The translations under genes were made by a program, and so were the position numbers. From contig NZ_JAUTAE010000001.1 of NCBI RefSeq assembly GCF_030818415.1, positions 1,970,001 to 2,034,000 on the forward strand: a stretch of 64,000 nucleotides of DNA, given 5' to 3'. This DNA comes from Sphingomonas sp. SORGH_AS_0950. GTDB taxonomy: Bacteria > Pseudomonadota > Alphaproteobacteria > Sphingomonadales > Sphingomonadaceae. Of the stretch, positions 44,241 to 52,682 are shown piece after piece; the stretch's first letter is position 1; the number at the start of each line of letters is the position of its first letter. The notes beneath the pieces are model-generated. The model made no database searches. It was not told the DNA's origin and saw only the letters and a list, made by a program, of their open reading frames with translations.

Positions 44241-44255
44241 TGGCGGAGCGGGAGG
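44241..44255 (+). repeat. Island left attachment repeat (att-like)
   Basis: Fifteen bases identical to the tRNA-Ser 3' end including the encoded CCA (TGGCGGAGCGGGAGG on the plus strand). After it the two copies diverge, with a few further matches. It marks the left end of the island. Confidence 0.7.
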
Positions 44256-44310
44256 TATCCCTGCGCTGCGATTAACATGTTGAGATCAAGCCTGAGTAGC
44301 CCCTAGTTTT

Positions 44311-45276
44311 CTAGACGCCTTCCGCGTTCAAAACCTGCTGCCGTTCGAACGCGACGGGCGACAGCATCCCGTTCCTGACCTGCTTGCGTACAGGGTTGTA
44401 GAACATCTCGACGTAATCGAACACGTCCTGCCGGGCTTCCTCACGGGTTTTATAGGTGCAGCGCCGGATGCGCTCACGCTTGAGCGAGGAGAAGAAGCTC
44501 TCGGCGACGGCATTGTCATGGCAGTTGCCGCGTCGGCTCATCGAGTGCTCAAGATTGTGAGCCCGGATGAAGCCAGCCCACTCCATGCTGGTGAACTGCG
44601 AGCCCTGGTCGGAGTAGATCAGTACCCGTTGCTTCGGCTTGCGCCGCCATACCGCCATGTGCAGCGCCTGCAGCACCACATCGGTGGTCTGTCGGCTCTG
44701 CATCGACCACCCTCCGCAGCCCTTCCAACGATGCTCCGCATCGCCGGAACCTTTGGCTGCTCCGCCCACCACGCGGCGGGAGTACAGGTCGGTCACGACC
44801 GCCAGATAGGCGAAGCCTTCCAGGGTGCGAATGTAGGTGATGTCCGTCACCCAGGCCCGGTCCGGCGCAGCGACGTCGAACTGGCGGTCCAGCGTGTTGT
44901 CGACCGCCAGGGACGGTTTGCCGCCATGGCTGCCGGGCCGGCGCTTATAGCCGATCTGCGCCTTGATGTCCGCCAATCCGGTCAACCTGGCAACCCGGTT
45001 CGGGCAGCAGGTTTCGCCGTGATCCAGCAGGTCGTCGTGCAGCTTGCGGTAGCCATAGACCTTGCCACTGTCGTGCCAGGCCCGCCGCAGCAGCTCCGTT
45101 TGCCGCGCATCTTCCCGAGCTCACCGGCTCAGCGGGCTCTTCTGCCAAGCATAGAAACCGCTGGGCTGCACGGCGAGGCAGCGGCACATTGCCCGCACGC
45201 CAAAGTGATCACGATGCTCGGCAATGAACGCGTATCTCACTTTGCATCCCGAGCGAAATACGCGGTGGCTTTTTTT
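44311..45276 (-). pseudogene. IS3-family transposase orfB, with nonsense codon and 54-bp insert
   Basis: The integrase core has the DDE motif residues in WVTDITYI (Asp), IYSDQGSQF (Asp) and AVAESFFSSLK (Glu). Expression would need a -1 frameshift from orfA at the A-run 45270-45276. Two lesions are visible in the same frame: a TGA at 45123-45121 after KSPLSR, where related proteins continue RAREDARQ, and an 18-codon insert at about 44712-44765 between YSRRVVG and WSMQS. The insert is a palindromic sequence (GCAGCC, TTCC and CGATGC arms). The transposase should be inactive. Confidence 0.8.
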
Positions 45277-45509
45277 AGGATGTCGCGCTCCTCGGTTACC
45301 CGAGCCAACTCGCGCTTCAGCTGGCGGATCTCGGCGTCCTTGCCGGCATCGCCGGATACGGCCTTCGCCAGCTGCCGCTTCCACGCATACAGCGAGTGCG
45401 CACTGACCCCGAGCCGCTGTGAGACCTCCGCTACCGGATACCCGCGCTCGGTGATCTGGGCCACCGCGTCACGCTTGAAGGCCTCGCTGAAATTCGGCTT
45501 CCCCATCAT
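45237..45509 (-). CDS. IS3-family transposase orfA
   Basis: The product has 90 residues with an N-terminal helix-turn-helix (FSEAFKRDAVAQITERGYPVAEVSQRLGVS as landmark, residues 7-36) and a leucine-zipper-like C-terminus (IRQLKRELARVTEERDILKKA). It ends just past the A7 run where ribosomes slip into orfB in intact elements. It binds the IS ends and would act with orfB. Confidence 0.85.
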   Translation of the reverse strand: MMGKPNFSEAFKRDAVAQITERGYPVAEVSQRLGVSAHSLYAWKRQLAKAVSGDAGKDAEIRQLKRELARVTEERDILKKATAYFARDAK

Positions 45510-45566
45510 CGCCTCCTGTCCTCAAAATTAGGATCGAAGGCGTCCAGAAATCTAGGGGCTACTCAG

Positions 45567-47274
45567 TGCATATAGCCGGGGCCCGGCTCATCCGTCTTTT
45601 CCAGCCGGGCGCGGATCGTGTCCTTGGCAGCGTTGACCCCGATGCTGACCGGCTTGAACTTGGCCCGTTCGCGGTTGCTCGACTTGACCGTCGGCCAGAT
45701 GGGCTGGCGGGTGCCGCTGCGCTCGGAGGCGCCCTTGATCGCCCAGACCTTGCGGCCGAGGCGGGCCTGCGCGAACCGATAGACCTCGTTGGTGCGGTGG
45801 CCGCCGGAATCGATGCAGGCCGCCGACACATTGAACTCGCGACCATCGGCGCGGCGGAACGTGCGCAGCAACTGCTGGTCGACCCGGTCCCATAGCGCGT
45901 CGGTCGAGGTGTCGCCCTCAATGACGACATAGAGCAGCGACCAGCTTTCCTCGCCGCGCCCCCAGCCGACGAACTCCAGTTCGACCCGGTCATCCTGGGT
46001 GTCGCCGCCGACGGTGATGATCCCGACGCCGTCAGGCACCTCGCCCGGCCAGGTCTCGGCACGCGCCGATAGCAACTCGGCCAGCAGCACCTTGCCGCCT
46101 GCGCGCCGATGCGGCTTGCCGCGCTGGGTGTTGTCGAACTTCACCCGCTGGTCGGGGTCGTCCTTCCACAACAGCCATTTGCGGGCCATCTTCGGCGGCG
46201 CGTCGCGGTGCCAGGGGGAGAACTCCTTGCCCGCCGTGAAACTGGCATGCTCGTTGTCGACCGGCCACTTGCCGCATTTCGAGCAACGGGCGCGGTAGAC
46301 CGCCCAGCGCGGCCCCTGCCACCATTCCCAGGCAACGCCGACCGGATCGGCCGGGCGGACTTCCTGCGGTGCGCGCCATGCCTCCTCATACGCGGCCATG
46401 GGGTCCTGATACGTGTCGCAGCACCGAAAGGGCTTGGTCTGGTGCCAGCGCGCGGTCTGAAGCGCGGCGCGGCGCTGTGCCTCATTCCATGCACAGCCGC
46501 AGGATTCGCAATGGACCGCCGCCGTCTTATGGTGGTGGCCGACGACATGCCCCTCGGCGTCGTGCTCCTTGTCCCATTCGATGTGCTTGAAGAAGTCCAG
46601 GAACTGGCGGTGGCCGCAATGCGGGCATTCGACCGACGCCTGCCGCTGGTCGCCCTCCAGATAGCTATCGTGGATCGCGCTCTCGCCCTCGATCGTCGGA
46701 GAGCACGCCCGGATCGACTGCGCCCCGACGAACGTCCCCATGCGCTCTTCGGCCAGGCCGACCGCATCACCCTCACGGGTGGGGACATATTTGTCGATCT
46801 CGTCGCAGAATACGCGCTTGATCGGGCGCCGGGCCACGTTGTCGGGACTGCCAGCGCCCTCGATTGCGAGGAAGCCGCCGGGAAACGACTTGTAGCGGAT
46901 CGTCTCGTCGGAGTTGCGGGTCTTCCGGGTGCCGACCAGACGGCGCAGCACCGGCGTCGCCTTGATCAGCGGGGTGATCCGCTCCTTCGAGAACTGCTCC
47001 GCAGCATCCTCCTTGGGCTGCAACATGAGCATCGGCGACGGGTCGAGGTGGCGAAGAAGCCGAACGCATGCTCGATCAGCGCCGTCTTCATCAGCTGGGT
47101 GCAGACCATCACCGTGATGGTCGCGACACCCGGCTCGGTGATCGCCAGCATCGGCCCGCGCGCGATCTCGACATCGCCCGTGCGCCATTGCCCGATAGTC
47201 GAACCGGCCCCGGCGGCTTTCTTGCGGAAGCGGTCGGCCCAGTCGGGAACCGTGATGTACGGCGGCGGCGTCAT
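45567..47274 (-). pseudogene. Phage terminase large subunit (gpA-like), frameshifted and IS-truncated
   Basis: The N-terminal part (MTPPPYITVPDWADRFRKK from ATG 47274, to about 47060) and the main part (HLDPSPMLMLQPKEDAAEQF onward) are in different frames; one C appears to be missing at about 47057. Terminase landmarks include the ATPase region ending VMVCTQLMKTALIE, RRPIKRVFCDEIDKYV (Walker B-like), two zinc-like CxxC pairs (CPHCGH, CESCGC, CSKCGK) and the nuclease-domain Asp in ITVGGDTQDDR and ACIDSGGH. The end is cut after GPGYMH by the IS3 element. It once packaged phage DNA and is now dead. Confidence 0.85.
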
Positions 47275-47302
47275 GCCGCGCCGCCAGGAAAGTTCTAGGC
47301 GC

Positions 47303-47941
47303 TCAAGCTTCGCTTGCGTCGGAGAAATCGGCTTCGGGATCGCCGAGTTCGACGAGCTGCTGGTGGACATGCTCGGTCAGCGCCTCCAGCACCGGCTCGA
47401 CGGGCACGCCCAGCTTGGCCGCGATCAGCGGCGCGGTGCGCGCGGGCCAGTTCTGCCAGGCATCGCGAAACGCGCGCGCCTGTGCGAACAACACCTGCCC
47501 AGCCACCTCCAGGTCGACCACATCGCCCGCCTCTTTGCGAGCGGCGAGCAGGTTCTTGGCGGCGAGCCCGTTCTCCTTGATCTGCTCCGCCTGAGCGGTG
47601 CTGACGAACCGGCCATTGAGCACGGCATCGACGAAGTCGTCATCACCTAGGTCAATGGCCTCGACCGGCTGGGCTCCGGCCTTGCCGCGCTGCCGCCTGG
47701 GTGTTTCCACTTGGGCGGCCGGAGTGGAAACACCAGTGGAAACAGTTGCGGTGTTTCCACCCTGGGTTTCCACAGGTGTTTCCACCCGATTCCGCTTACG
47801 CCAGCCTGTCCCGGCAAGCGCCGGATCGATCAGGCCATCGGCCGTAACCGGCAGATTCCCGCGCTTTATGGCCTTGCTGACCAGGGTGTGAGAGCAGCCA
47901 TCCAATTTCGCGAACGCGCGGACCGATACGGGCTCAGCCAT
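47303..47941 (-). CDS. Phage terminase small subunit-like DNA-packaging protein
   Basis: The product has 212 residues from ATG 47941. The front (MAEPVSVRAFAKLDGCSHTLVSKAIKRGNLP) is a Nu1-type winged helix used to recognise packaging sites. A low-complexity linker (about residues 50-85) consists of repeats of Val-Glu/Ser-Thr-Pro/Gly encoded by repeated GTGTTTCCAC motifs. The C-terminal helical half (LEVAGQVLFAQARAFRDAWQNW) resembles small terminase oligomerisation regions. It lies just upstream of the large terminase. The frame is intact but the partner is broken. Confidence 0.75.
   Translation of the reverse strand: MAEPVSVRAFAKLDGCSHTLVSKAIKRGNLPVTADGLIDPALAGTGWRKRNRVETPVETQGGNTATVSTGVSTPAAQVETPRRQRGKAGAQPVEAIDLGDDDFVDAVLNGRFVSTAQAEQIKENGLAAKNLLAARKEAGDVVDLEVAGQVLFAQARAFRDAWQNWPARTAPLIAAKLGVPVEPVLEALTEHVHQQLVELGDPEADFSDASEA
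47701..47785. repeat. Cluster of GTGTTTCCAC motifs in both orientations
   Basis: Ten-base motif GTGTTTCCAC occurs at 47701-47710, 47751-47760 and 47776-47785, its inverse GTGGAAACAC at 47724-47733, and near copies at 47736-47745 and 47764-47773. One more inverse copy lies at 47943-47952, just ahead of the gene start. Spacing is irregular. The motifs encode the Val-Glu/Ser-Thr linker of the small terminase and might also serve as a DNA-binding site. Confidence 0.7.
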
Positions 47942-48142
47942 AGTGGAAACACCTTTCGGCATTCATAGCTGGGGGCGCCCCGCGCTGCCGCCCCCCGTAT
48001 CCAACCCGTCGGGGAAGGACCCAAAGGGCAGGATGGGTAGAACGCCGTGTCAAAGGATTTCCAGCCTTCCCAAAACCTTGCAGCGACACGATTGCCTGTC
48101 ACACTCGCCACGCTGGCATTCCCAGCGAATCGGGAGAGTACA

Positions 48143-48256
48143 ATGGCTATCAATAAGCGTGCCGTTCTCGCAGCCGTCACCGGCGCCATGTTACTTGGCG
48201 CGGCAAGCACTCCGGTATCTGCCCAGCGTTACTGCCAGCGTGAACTGGCGGACTGA
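48143..48256 (+). pseudogene. Small exported protein truncated by IS3 element 2
   Basis: ATG 48143 follows GGGAGAG. The 37 residues are a signal peptide (basic start, hydrophobic core, cleavage at PVSAQ) plus RYCQRELAD. The stop codon TGA at 48254-48256 is formed by the first bases of the insertion sequence, so the rest of the gene is lost. Function cannot be told. Confidence 0.5.
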
Positions 48257-48329
48257 GCTGGCCCCCATTTCGACCGGACGGATTCAAGCCTAAGAAGGAG
48301 GCTTGGGGCTATCCCCTAAGCATAGGCTT

Positions 48330-48707
48330 ATGTCCGTGTCCGAAATCATCACCGACGGCGGTCGTCGCCGTCACTGGAGCACGCCTGAGAAGCTGAGGAT
48401 CGTCGAGGAGACGCTCGATGGTCGCGAGAGCATATCGGTGGTGGCACGCCGCAACGGCGTGGCGCCGAACCTGCTGTACCGCTGGCGGCGGCTGATGCTG
48501 GAGGGCGGGAGCGTCGCGGTCGCCGGCGACGACGACGTGACCAGCAATCGCCAGGTCCGCGAGATGGAGACCCGCATCCGCGAACTGGAGCGCCAGCTCG
48601 GCCGCAAGACGCTGGAGGTCGAGATCCTGAAGGAGGCGCTGGAGCGCTCACGCCCAAAAAAAGCGAGCTTGCTCATGCACTCGCCGTTGCCGGAGACTAT
48701 CCGGTGA
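48330..48707 (+). CDS. IS3-family transposase orfA (element 2)
   Basis: The product has 125 residues in frame 0. An N-terminal helix-turn-helix (WSTPEKLRIVEETLDGRESISVVARR as landmark) precedes a coiled coil (VREMETRIRELERQLGRKTLEVEILKEALE). It overlaps orfB by four bases, and the A7 run at 48656-48662 would allow -1 slippage to give the fused OrfAB. Confidence 0.88.
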   Translation: MSVSEIITDGGRRRHWSTPEKLRIVEETLDGRESISVVARRNGVAPNLLYRWRRLMLEGGSVAVAGDDDVTSNRQVREMETRIRELERQLGRKTLEVEILKEALERSRPKKASLLMHSPLPETIR

Positions 48708-49537
48708 GCCTGGTCGCCAAGACGCTCGGGGTCGGGCGCTCGACGGTGTACGACCGCCTGACCGGCCGCACCCGGACGCGCGGGCCGTACGCCAAGGCCG
48801 ACGACGCGGACCTGCTGCCCCGCATACGCCAGATCGCCGCGCAGCGGCCCACCTACGGCTACCGCCGCATCGCGGCAGTCCTCAATCGACAGCAACGCGC
48901 CGAAGGACTGGCGCCGGTCAATCACAAGCGCGTCTATCGCATCATGGCCGCGGACCGCCTGCTGCTGGCGCGGCGCTACACCGAGCGGGCCGACTATGGC
49001 CATGACGGCGTCGTGGTGGCGATCCGCTCGAACCTGCGCTGGTGCTCGGACGGCTTCGAGTTCACCTGCTGGAACGGCGAGGTCGTGCGCGGCGCCTTCA
49101 TCATCGACGCCCATGACCGCGAGATCATCGCCTGGCGCGCGATCGCCAATGCGGGCATCAGCGGCTCGGACGTGCGCGACATCATGCTGGAAGCCGTGGA
49201 AACCCGCTTCGGCGGTATGCGCGCGCCCGTGCCGGTCGAGATGCTGTCCGATAACGGCTCGGCCTATACTGCCCGCGAAACACGCACCTTTGCCCGGCAG
49301 CTGGGCCTCAAACCCTGCTTCACGCCCGTTCGCAGCCCGCAGTCCAACGGCATCTCGGAGGCCTTCGTTCATACCCTCAAGCGCGATTACGTCCGCGTCT
49401 CGCCGCTGCCTGATGCTCCCACCGCGTTGACATCGCTTGCCGGATGGATCGAGGACTACAACGACAACCACCCCCATTCAGGGCTCAAAATGCGTTCACC
49501 GCGCGAACATCGCGCACTGGTTTCTGCAACCGCCTGA
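48704..49537 (+). CDS. IS3-family transposase orfB (element 2)
   Basis: The printed GTG start at 48704 gives 277 residues; through slippage the protein would begin further upstream (KSELAHALAVAGDYP region). Motifs: HTH_21-like TYGYRRIAAVLNR, first catalytic Asp in WCSDGFEF, second in LSDNGSAY and Glu in GISEAFVHTLKRDY. The C-terminus is GWIEDYNDNHPHSGLKMRSP, typical of the family. No lesions are visible. Confidence 0.9.
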   Translation: MSLVAKTLGVGRSTVYDRLTGRTRTRGPYAKADDADLLPRIRQIAAQRPTYGYRRIAAVLNRQQRAEGLAPVNHKRVYRIMAADRLLLARRYTERADYGHDGVVVAIRSNLRWCSDGFEFTCWNGEVVRGAFIIDAHDREIIAWRAIANAGISGSDVRDIMLEAVETRFGGMRAPVPVEMLSDNGSAYTARETRTFARQLGLKPCFTPVRSPQSNGISEAFVHTLKRDYVRVSPLPDAPTALTSLAGWIEDYNDNHPHSGLKMRSPREHRALVSATA

Positions 49538-49566
49538 ATCCGTCCGGTGAAACGGGGGCCAGATCA

Positions 49567-49956
49567 AAGCCGCATCGCGTACCGTTGTCGACCCGCTGCC
49601 TCGCTATCCTTGCCGAAGCTAAGACATTGAAGCGCGATACGGATGATTTGGTGTTCCCCGGCACGAAGGACACCAAGCCCCTGTCCGACATGACGCTTTC
49701 CAAGCTCATGAAGGATTTGAAGATTGCAGCCGTTCCACACGGCTTCCGATCTTCCTTCCGTGATTGGGCTGGGGAGACGACCGCGCATCCGCGCGAGGTC
49801 ATCGAGTTCGCCTTAGCCCACGTCATTAAGGACAAGGCGGAAGCTGCCTATGCGCGATCCGACCTCTTCGACAAACGCCGCGCCCTGATGAATGATTGGG
49901 CAGCTTTCATATCTACCGAAACAAGCGATAACCAAAACAGCAATAGCATACAGTAA
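49567..49956 (+). pseudogene. C-terminal remnant of a P4-type tyrosine integrase
   Basis: Directly after the IS border the sequence encodes KPHRVPLSTRCLAILAEAK and onward, the last third of a P4-like integrase. Catalytic residues still visible are the HGFRSSFRDW box (His, Arg), the second His in ALAHVIKDK and the nucleophile Tyr in AAYARSDLF. The N-terminal DNA-binding and first catalytic Arg regions are missing, replaced by IS3 element 2. Reading continues from the IS in frame, but no functional protein is expected. It probably inserted the island at tRNA-Ser. Confidence 0.85.
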
Positions 49957-50063
49957 GCCTAGATAGTAATTTTACAAAATCAAATTCCCATTTTTGCGCA
50001 ATATCATACTAACGGTTTTTTTGTTTAGCATTCCTGTTATTTATACGACTCCAAAAGAGGAGC

Positions 50064-50255
50064 ATGAGTATGCCGCCAAACGCGGTCATAAGAAGACAAG
50101 AACTTTTGAATATCATCGGCGTAAGCCGATCAACGCTGTATAACTGGATGGCTGATGGCCATTTCCCGCGCCCAATGATCTTGGGCAAGCGGGCCGTTGG
50201 ATGGAGCCGCAGCGTTGTCACTGAATGGCTATCAAGCCGCCCGACGTCTCATTGA
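50064..50255 (+). CDS. AlpA-family helix-turn-helix regulator
   Basis: The product has 63 residues; ATG 50064 follows GAGGAG. The sequence VIRRQELLNIIGVSRSTLYNWMADGHFPRPMILGKRAVGW (landmark, residues 8-47) is a typical AlpA/excisionase winged helix-turn-helix, ending with VTEWLSSRP. Such proteins control excision or integrase expression in P4-like islands, in agreement with the integrase remnant 108 bp upstream. Confidence 0.85.
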   Translation: MSMPPNAVIRRQELLNIIGVSRSTLYNWMADGHFPRPMILGKRAVGWSRSVVTEWLSSRPTSH

Positions 50256-50282
50256 ATTCAATCAAGGACCCAAAATTAATAG

Positions 50283-50528
50283 ATGAAAATATCTGGAATA
50301 TGTAATCTTCGCAACGAAAATATGTATAACGTAGTAGTTAAAGAGTCGCTGATAATCGTGAATATGCTCAACGATATTATTTCGAGTATTACTTCTTGTT
50401 TAGATAGCAAGGCCTTGGATTGGCAGGAACGCGACCGTTTGGATCGCGCAATTAAGAATATAAAAATGACACAGCTCGTATTAGCGGCAAGGATAGCGCG
50501 TCATACGAAAACTCAACAGGTCGCGTAG
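50283..50528 (+). CDS. Small hypothetical protein
   Basis: The product has 81 residues from ATG 50283; the only ribosome-site candidate (AAGGA) is 14 bases ahead, and a second ATG at 50322 is an alternative. The sequence is helical, with a central hydrophobic part (SLIIVNMLNDIISSI) and a basic C-terminus (RAIKNIKMTQLVLAARIARH). AT-rich codon use like the rest of this island segment. No family is recognised. Confidence 0.45.
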   Translation: MKISGICNLRNENMYNVVVKESLIIVNMLNDIISSITSCLDSKALDWQERDRLDRAIKNIKMTQLVLAARIARHTKTQQVA

Positions 50529-51007
50529 CAAAGGCATTATGAATATACCTGCGTAAACAATAAAAATTTGGACGAGAGGCACAATAGAGCTAGCCGTCCA
50601 AATCCGATAAAAGCATGGGATAATACCCTATCTTATTAGAGCATCCGCAATATATCAATGACGCAATACGCAATGTGAGTCTTGGGAAACGACGCAATTT
50701 CCCAAACAATGGAGCCTTTACAACCATCATCTTATATCAGTTCAGCCCTTACCGTCCATCCCAATTTGATTGTGTGATGTTTAATTTGTTTATTAATTTA
50801 CTATTCTTTTGACAAAACCACTTTATAAATCAGCCATATTGCATAATATACCTAAATGTTTTTTAACTTTATTGCACTTTCACGGTTCTAAACTAGTAAC
50901 CTTAGTATTAAATTCGACACTAACTCCGCTACGATCTGTTTTCTTGGCGTCGAATATGTGTAGATGAATGCGCTCCCGCAGCGATCCTGCTGCTTACGGA
51001 GCCTCAA
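50529..51007. other. AT-rich intergenic region upstream of the polymerase-like gene
   Basis: This 479-base stretch is very AT-rich at 50760-50900 and contains a TTGACA box at 50809-50814 without a well-spaced -10 partner. There is no gene. Its position ahead of a replication-like protein would suit an origin or regulatory leader, but I see no iteron repeats. Confidence 0.35.
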
Positions 51008-52360
51008 ATGACCGATACTGAACTTGAATTACCACTACCTAACGCCGAACACCCTAGCCCCACAGCGCTAGACCTCCGCGACCAACCTACCGCCCCCATG
51101 CACCTTACGTCCCGCCTCCGAAGTAAGGCGGCGATGGATGCAACCGTGGCGCTGGCTAGCCAAATCATCGAGCTTCGGGGCAATCGCAAAAAGCCAAGCG
51201 ACCAGTATATGCTTGCCCTTGGGGCAGCGGTTGCCGAGCTTGTACGGGCTGCGTCCCACACCCCTGTTCGCCCCTGCTTCCGCCCCATGGATGCCAACAC
51301 CTTTACCCCTAAGGACCCTGACGCATCCAGGGCCGATGCGGTTGGCTATCAATCCTTTAAGCGTGTCATGGACGACATGCAGCGGAACGGCTTTGTCCGC
51401 ATCGATGCAGGAAAACGTGGCTACAACGATATCCTGGGCATCATCACCCGGATTTACGTGACGCCTAAGCTAACCGACCACCTAGCAGTCCACGGGATCA
51501 CGCCCGCCAACCGTCGCTCTCATTTTACGTACCGCCGCGCAGCCGAGGACATTCCGCCCATCCAGCTTCGGGCTACCTCGAAACGCAAGGGGCGCAACCG
51601 TGAGCGCGGCGCGCTGCTTCCGGTCGATTGGACAAATCCAGCCGTACAGGACCACGGCCGCCAAATCCGGGAAATCAACCGCCATTACGCTAAACAAGTC
51701 ATCATCGGGCCAGATGGTGAAGAGCTTGATATTGCCCTATATCGCGCTTTCAACCTTGGCGATCAACCCTGCCATGATTTCAGAAAGGGCGGTCGCGCAC
51801 ATGCCATCTTCCAAAACTTTAATCGCGAAGAGCGGGCAAAGATCAGGATCAATGGACAGGAAACCGTAGAAGTGGATATTAGCGCGTGCTTTCTGACAAT
51901 ATTGCACTTCCTACTTGGCAAACAGTTTTCTAACAATGTAGATTTGTACGATTTTTCGCCTTATCCACGCGAAATCGTCAAATCGTGGGTGAACCTGACG
52001 ATAGGAAATTCCGGTTATCACAAGTCATGGCCAAAGGAGACTGTCGATTTCCTTGATAAGAAGAAAGGCATACCCAATGTTCGGGCACGATTTCCAATCG
52101 CTCTAGTCAGAGAGAATGCTTTGAATAATCTTCCCATCGTTAAAGAATGGGTTGATAGCGCCCATAGCTGGGCTGACCTTTTTTACATTGAAAGTACCAT
52201 CGTCATAGATGCGGTTCATTGCTTGGCCTATGACCATGGAATTACCGCCCTACCCGTCCATGACGCCATCAGGGTTCCTGTTGCTAATGCGGCGGTCGCT
52301 AAAGCGGTATTAAGTGATATGTTTTTCAAAAATACCAACATTCGGCCTATAATTAAGTAA
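51008..52360 (+). CDS. Polymerase-like protein with family-A palm motifs (possible replication protein)
   Basis: The product has 450 residues; ATG 51008 follows CGGAG. The N-terminal 200 residues contain a likely helical DNA-binding region (AVGYQSFKRVMDDMQRNGFVR looks winged-helix-like). Three segments recall family-A DNA polymerases: motif A-like VEVDISACFLTILH (Asp290), an O-helix-like REIVKSWVNLTIGN (Arg321, Lys325) and motif C-like LPVHDAIRVP (His418, Asp419). There is no 3'-5' exonuclease domain. Related island and plasmid proteins with this layout exist, but I do not know a proven function. It could replicate the island or make short patches of DNA. Confidence 0.55.
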   Translation: MTDTELELPLPNAEHPSPTALDLRDQPTAPMHLTSRLRSKAAMDATVALASQIIELRGNRKKPSDQYMLALGAAVAELVRAASHTPVRPCFRPMDANTFTPKDPDASRADAVGYQSFKRVMDDMQRNGFVRIDAGKRGYNDILGIITRIYVTPKLTDHLAVHGITPANRRSHFTYRRAAEDIPPIQLRATSKRKGRNRERGALLPVDWTNPAVQDHGRQIREINRHYAKQVIIGPDGEELDIALYRAFNLGDQPCHDFRKGGRAHAIFQNFNREERAKIRINGQETVEVDISACFLTILHFLLGKQFSNNVDLYDFSPYPREIVKSWVNLTIGNSGYHKSWPKETVDFLDKKKGIPNVRARFPIALVRENALNNLPIVKEWVDSAHSWADLFYIESTIVIDAVHCLAYDHGITALPVHDAIRVPVANAAVAKAVLSDMFFKNTNIRPIIK

Positions 52361-52682
52361 TTTCTCTCTATAATATATCTGTCTCTCTCTTCTTTCCTCA
52401 TTCCAATAGACCTTAGCTGGATCAAGGAATCAGAAGGACAGTGAGGATACAGATAATTTTACCTTAAAAATCCGAATGGACAGGAAAGCAGGGTCGAAAT
52501 CTGCCCTAGGACTTCGACCTTTGCTTTACGAATATGCCTCAACACAGATGAACAAGGGTAGGTTAGACCATTATTTGATTTCAAGGCCGCACAGATGGTT
52601 TATTGATGATTGACTACACGGGTAGCTGAAGCGGTAGAATCGCGCCCCACAGCCCTCTAATGGCAATTTAAAGGGTGTTGAG
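52361..52682. other. Intergenic region after the polymerase-like gene
   Basis: The region is AT-rich and starts with a pyrimidine-rich CTCTCT stretch (52364-52398). A tRNA-like look near 52618-52660 did not fold. No gene or clear regulatory motif was found. Confidence 0.35.

Larger units (their letters stand above)
44292..45566 (-). mobile_element. IS3-family insertion sequence 1 (degenerate)
   Basis: The element is about 1,275 bp. Its ends are inverted repeats of about 29 bp (outer bases CTGAGTAGCCCCTAG on the left, matched at the right end 45537-45566, with two mismatches inside). It carries the usual overlapping orfA and orfB on the minus strand. It sits inside the large terminase gene, whose reading frame stops at the IS border. 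No target duplication is visible, so the left flank may have been deleted. The transposase is damaged, see orfB. Confidence 0.88.
48254..49566 (+). mobile_element. IS3-family insertion sequence 2
   Basis: The element is about 1,313 bp, bounded by inverted ends TGAGCTGGCCCCCATTTCG on the left and the inverse of TGATCTGGCCCCCGTTTCA on the right, both continuing into CCGGACGGATTCA. It has intact orfA and orfB in the plus direction with an A7 slippage site at 48656-48662. The left flank is a truncated small gene, the right flank the middle of an integrase gene, and no target duplication is visible; an adjacent deletion or a recombination between elements is therefore likely. Transposase genes look intact, so it may still move. 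Confidence 0.88.

Noticed and set aside
43869-44283. Several overlapping open frames of 77-123 codons left of the island
   Set aside because: None has a ribosome site, a consistent codon pattern or recognisable protein features, and they contradict each other on both strands.
47701-47785. Repeats that could suggest a CRISPR array
   Set aside because: The repeat unit is only 10 bp, occurs in both orientations with irregular spacing, lies within a coding region, and there are no cas genes.
52615-52665. tRNA-like sequence
   Set aside because: A GGTAGCTGAAGCGGTAGAAT stretch recalls a D-arm, but no acceptor, anticodon or T stems could be paired.
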